A stretch of DNA of 64,000 nucleotides from positions 9,666,288 to 9,730,287 of the forward strand of contig OX030960.1 in assembly GCA_943735955.1 (NCBI GenBank), read 5' to 3'. This DNA is from Piscicola geometra (lineage: Eukaryota; Annelida; Clitellata; Hirudinida; Piscicolidae). A program made the position numbers and the translations under genes. How positions within the stretch are numbered: position 1 is the first letter of the stretch; every line of letters starts with the position of its first letter. The notes beneath the pieces were generated by a model. The model made no database searches. It worked only from the letters and a program-made list of their open reading frames with translations, and was not told the DNA's origin. This document shows, piece after piece, positions 63,690 to 64,000 of this stretch.

Positions 63690-63845
63690 TCCTCAATTGT
63701 AAATAAATAGACACAAAAGCAAACCGCAAACAATTGTAAATAAATACACACAAAAGCAAACCGCAAACAATTGTAAATAAATACACACAAAAGCAAACCG
63801 CAAACAATTGTAAATAAATACACACAAAAGCAAACCGCAAACAAT
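63690..63845. repeat. 37-bp tandem repeat, about 4 copies
   Basis: Each unit contains TTGTAAATAAATA and AAGCAAACCGCAAAC. The array ends 27 bases from the candidate donor at 63871. Confidence 0.95.
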
Positions 63846-63871
63846 AATTTAGCGCGAAATGTGAGTGGAAC

Positions 63872-64000
63872 CTTGGCTGGGAGTGGCGAGGAAGAGGAGG
63901 ATGATGGAGAGTTGCCAGAGAGCAGTCAGTTTGAGGGGGTGGTGTCTGACTGCTGCTGCTGAAGTGCTCGTTTGCAATGTTGCTTCAGTGTTTCGACTGA
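63872..64000 (-). CDS. Candidate signal-peptide exon, partial
   Basis: On the minus strand an open frame runs from the window edge and ends at a possible donor (CCAAG then GTTCCA, 63872/63871). Its last residues, KLTALWQLSIILLFLATPSQ, look like a signal-peptide core with a small-residue cleavage region. No ATG is in the window. It could be the first coding exon of the FN3 gene (same strand, 14 kb upstream, phase 1) or of an unrelated gene; this is inference only. Confidence 0.3.

Overview
The window is animal nuclear DNA. Coding sequence is split into many short exons with GT-AG introns, and all three recognisable genes lie on the minus strand. The proteins (an intraflagellar-transport dynein, a RASEF-type Rab GTPase and a fibronectin-III protein) point to an invertebrate-like metazoan with cilia and an intron-rich gene structure. 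The species cannot be fixed from the sequence. Introns and spacers are AT-rich and packed with micro- and minisatellites, while exons are GC-richer.

Layout. (1) 1-35910, minus: the cytoplasmic dynein 2 heavy chain gene (DYNC2H1 family). I could place 83 exons that join into one open frame of 4005 codons, from an ATG at 35910 to the left window edge. The last few hundred residues lie outside. (2) 35911-37065: a 1.16-kb spacer holding the 5' flank of the dynein gene and the 3' end of the next gene. (3) 37066-45879, minus: a RASEF-like gene, about 779 codons in 15 exons, with a disordered N-terminus, a coiled coil, an Asn-rich linker and a Rab GTPase domain ending in CCG. (4) 47414-49483, minus: the 3' part of a fibronectin type III gene (six exons, at least 437 codons, stop at 47414). 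(5) 49484-64000: no further convincing gene. This stretch holds long tandem arrays and, at the right edge, a signal-peptide-like open frame ending in a donor site, which could be an early exon of the FN3 gene or of another minus-strand gene.

Function. DYNC2H1 is the retrograde motor of intraflagellar transport. RASEF-type proteins are membrane-traffic GTPases. No operon-like or pathway link between the three genes is visible.

The most unusual feature is how tandem repeats relate to splicing. Many introns are filled by minisatellites that start within a few bases of an exon, and in several cases the repeat unit itself carries a copy of the adjoining or a matching splice site. One dynein intron holds about 361 copies of a 10-bp unit in perfect register (3.6 kb, no indel). 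Simple repeats also enter the dynein coding exons as Asp, Ser and Gly runs, and a CT-rich stretch replaces a normally conserved AAA5 segment.
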